A stretch of 64,000 nucleotides of DNA from Siminovitchia fordii DSM 16014 = CIP 108821 (GTDB lineage Bacteria; Bacillota; Bacilli; Bacillales; Bacillaceae_C), in contig NZ_KB894693.1 in assembly GCF_000374565.1 (NCBI RefSeq), positions 88,281-152,280 on the forward strand. The letters run 5' to 3'. Position numbers and translations under genes: made by a program. Positions 63,542 to 64,000 of this stretch are shown here, piece after piece. How positions within the stretch are numbered: position 1 is the stretch's first letter; each line of letters opens with the position of its first letter. The notes under the pieces were generated by a model, which was given only the letters and a program-made list of their open reading frames with translations, was not told the DNA's origin and did no database searches.

Positions 63542-64000
63542 ATGAAATCATGGTTTAAAATCGGACTGTTGGCTGCCGCTGCTTTCCTATTGATCTTCGC
63601 TGTTGCCTGCTCACCAAAAGAAGAAATGAAAAAAGTGAGTCTGGCAGAAGTAACGCGTTCCGTATTTTATACACCCCAATATGTTGCCCTTGCCAAAGGA
63701 TATTTTAAAGAGGAAGGACTGGATGTTGAATTAAAAACAACCTGGGGCGGCGATAAAACAATGACAGCCCTTTTGTCCGACTCTGCCGATATTGCTCTAG
63801 TCGGCTCGGAAACATCCATTTACGTATACTCCCAGGGGGCGAGTGACCCGGTCATCAACTTTGCCCAATTGACCCAAACTGATGGTACATTCCTTGTCTC
63901 CCGAGACAAAAACGAACAATTTAAGTGGGACCAACTGAAAGGCTCCACATTCCTCGGGCAGCGAAAAGGCGGAATGCCGCAAATGGTCGGCGAGTTTGTA
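63542..64000 (+). CDS. YtlA-like ABC transporter substrate-binding lipoprotein (partial)
   Basis: The frame runs off the right edge after 153 codons. It starts ATG at 63542 with GGAGG upstream, has a signal peptide ending in a lipobox (FAVAC) and then the NMT1/THI5-like pattern VTRSVFYTPQYVALAKGYFKEEGL (residues about 37-60). It resembles YtlA, the binding protein of the B. subtilis ytlABC importer that follows ytmA. Substrates in the family include thiamine precursors and sulfonates. The call rests on order and the binding-protein pattern. Confidence 0.82.
   Translation, partial: MKSWFKIGLLAAAAFLLIFAVACSPKEEMKKVSLAEVTRSVFYTPQYVALAKGYFKEEGLDVELKTTWGGDKTMTALLSDSADIALVGSETSIYVYSQGASDPVINFAQLTQTDGTFLVSRDKNEQFKWDQLKGSTFLGQRKGGMPQMVGEFV

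Overview
The window looks like a chromosome segment of a spore-forming member of the Bacillaceae. Evidence: the left end carries ytpB-ytpA-ytoA and asnB-metK-pckA in the Bacillus subtilis arrangement, the right end carries ytmA and a ytlA-like gene that follow pckA in B. subtilis, there is an sspH spore-protein gene, and ribosome binding sites are strong AGGAGG types throughout. About 50 kb of extra genes (roughly 10.85 to 62.6 kb) lie between pckA and ytmA, so the window shows a large accessory region in an otherwise conserved neighbourhood. No tRNA, rRNA, CRISPR array, transposase or integrase gene was seen.

Layout. 0-0.43 kb: noncoding 52-bp alternating repeats. 0.43-10.8 kb: housekeeping genes (ytpB, ytpA, ytoA, two C39-type peptidases, asnB, metK with a SAM-I riboswitch, pckA). 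10.9-16.4 kb: a small resistance block, with an Erm-type 23S rRNA methylase behind a leader peptide and terminators, and a UvrA-like ABC protein with a WYL regulator. 16.6-27 kb (minus): sspH, an AbgA-like amidase, two permeases, an HDAC-family deacetylase and a Liv-type ABC importer. 27-31.6 kb (minus): aldehyde dehydrogenase, class III aminotransferase, APC permease. 31.9-39.4 kb (minus): an apparent oxidative ring-opening set (HpaB-type monooxygenase, flavin reductase fused to a GntR/FCD module, stand-alone FAD synthetase domain, Rid protein, DUF1028, M20 carbamoyl-amidase type hydrolase) and a regulator. 39.5-46.9 kb (minus): pbuE with a purine riboswitch, and two operons each behind a tandem glycine riboswitch (hesB-lpd-purU and glyA-sdaAB-sdaAA). 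47-60 kb (minus): a bacterial microcompartment (BMC) operon. 60.5-62.6 kb: a DUF2294 gene and a pbuG-type purine permease. 62.6-64 kb: ytmA (frameshifted) and a partial ytlA-like gene.

How the parts may fit. The BMC operon encodes five shell-type proteins (one pentamer, three hexamer types, one divergent tandem-BMC protein with a targeting-peptide-like N-terminus), a cyclic amidohydrolase, an isochorismatase-type amidase, a UbiD decarboxylase with UbiX, adenine deaminase, an SsnA/guanine-deaminase-like aminohydrolase, an M20 hydrolase, a cyclase-family hydrolase and DUF1989. There is no aldehyde dehydrogenase or phosphotransacylase in it, so it is not a standard metabolosome. The set matches, step for step, the anaerobic xanthine ring-cleavage route known biochemically from purine-fermenting clostridia (xanthine, ureidoimidazolecarboxylate, aminoimidazolecarboxylate, decarboxylation to aminoimidazole, formiminoglycine, then glycine plus a folate-bound C1 unit). 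The flanking glycine-induced genes (glyA, sda, lpd, purU) would dispose of exactly those end products. This is inference; no enzyme identity is proved here.

Two leader RNAs support the purine theme. The BMC operon and pbuG, on opposite strands, share a roughly 43-nt element followed by a strong terminator whose 5' arm overlaps the element. It does not match the purine aptamer and is a candidate riboswitch. The pbuE leader is a purine riboswitch with C rather than U at the specificity position, which predicts guanine or hypoxanthine rather than adenine.
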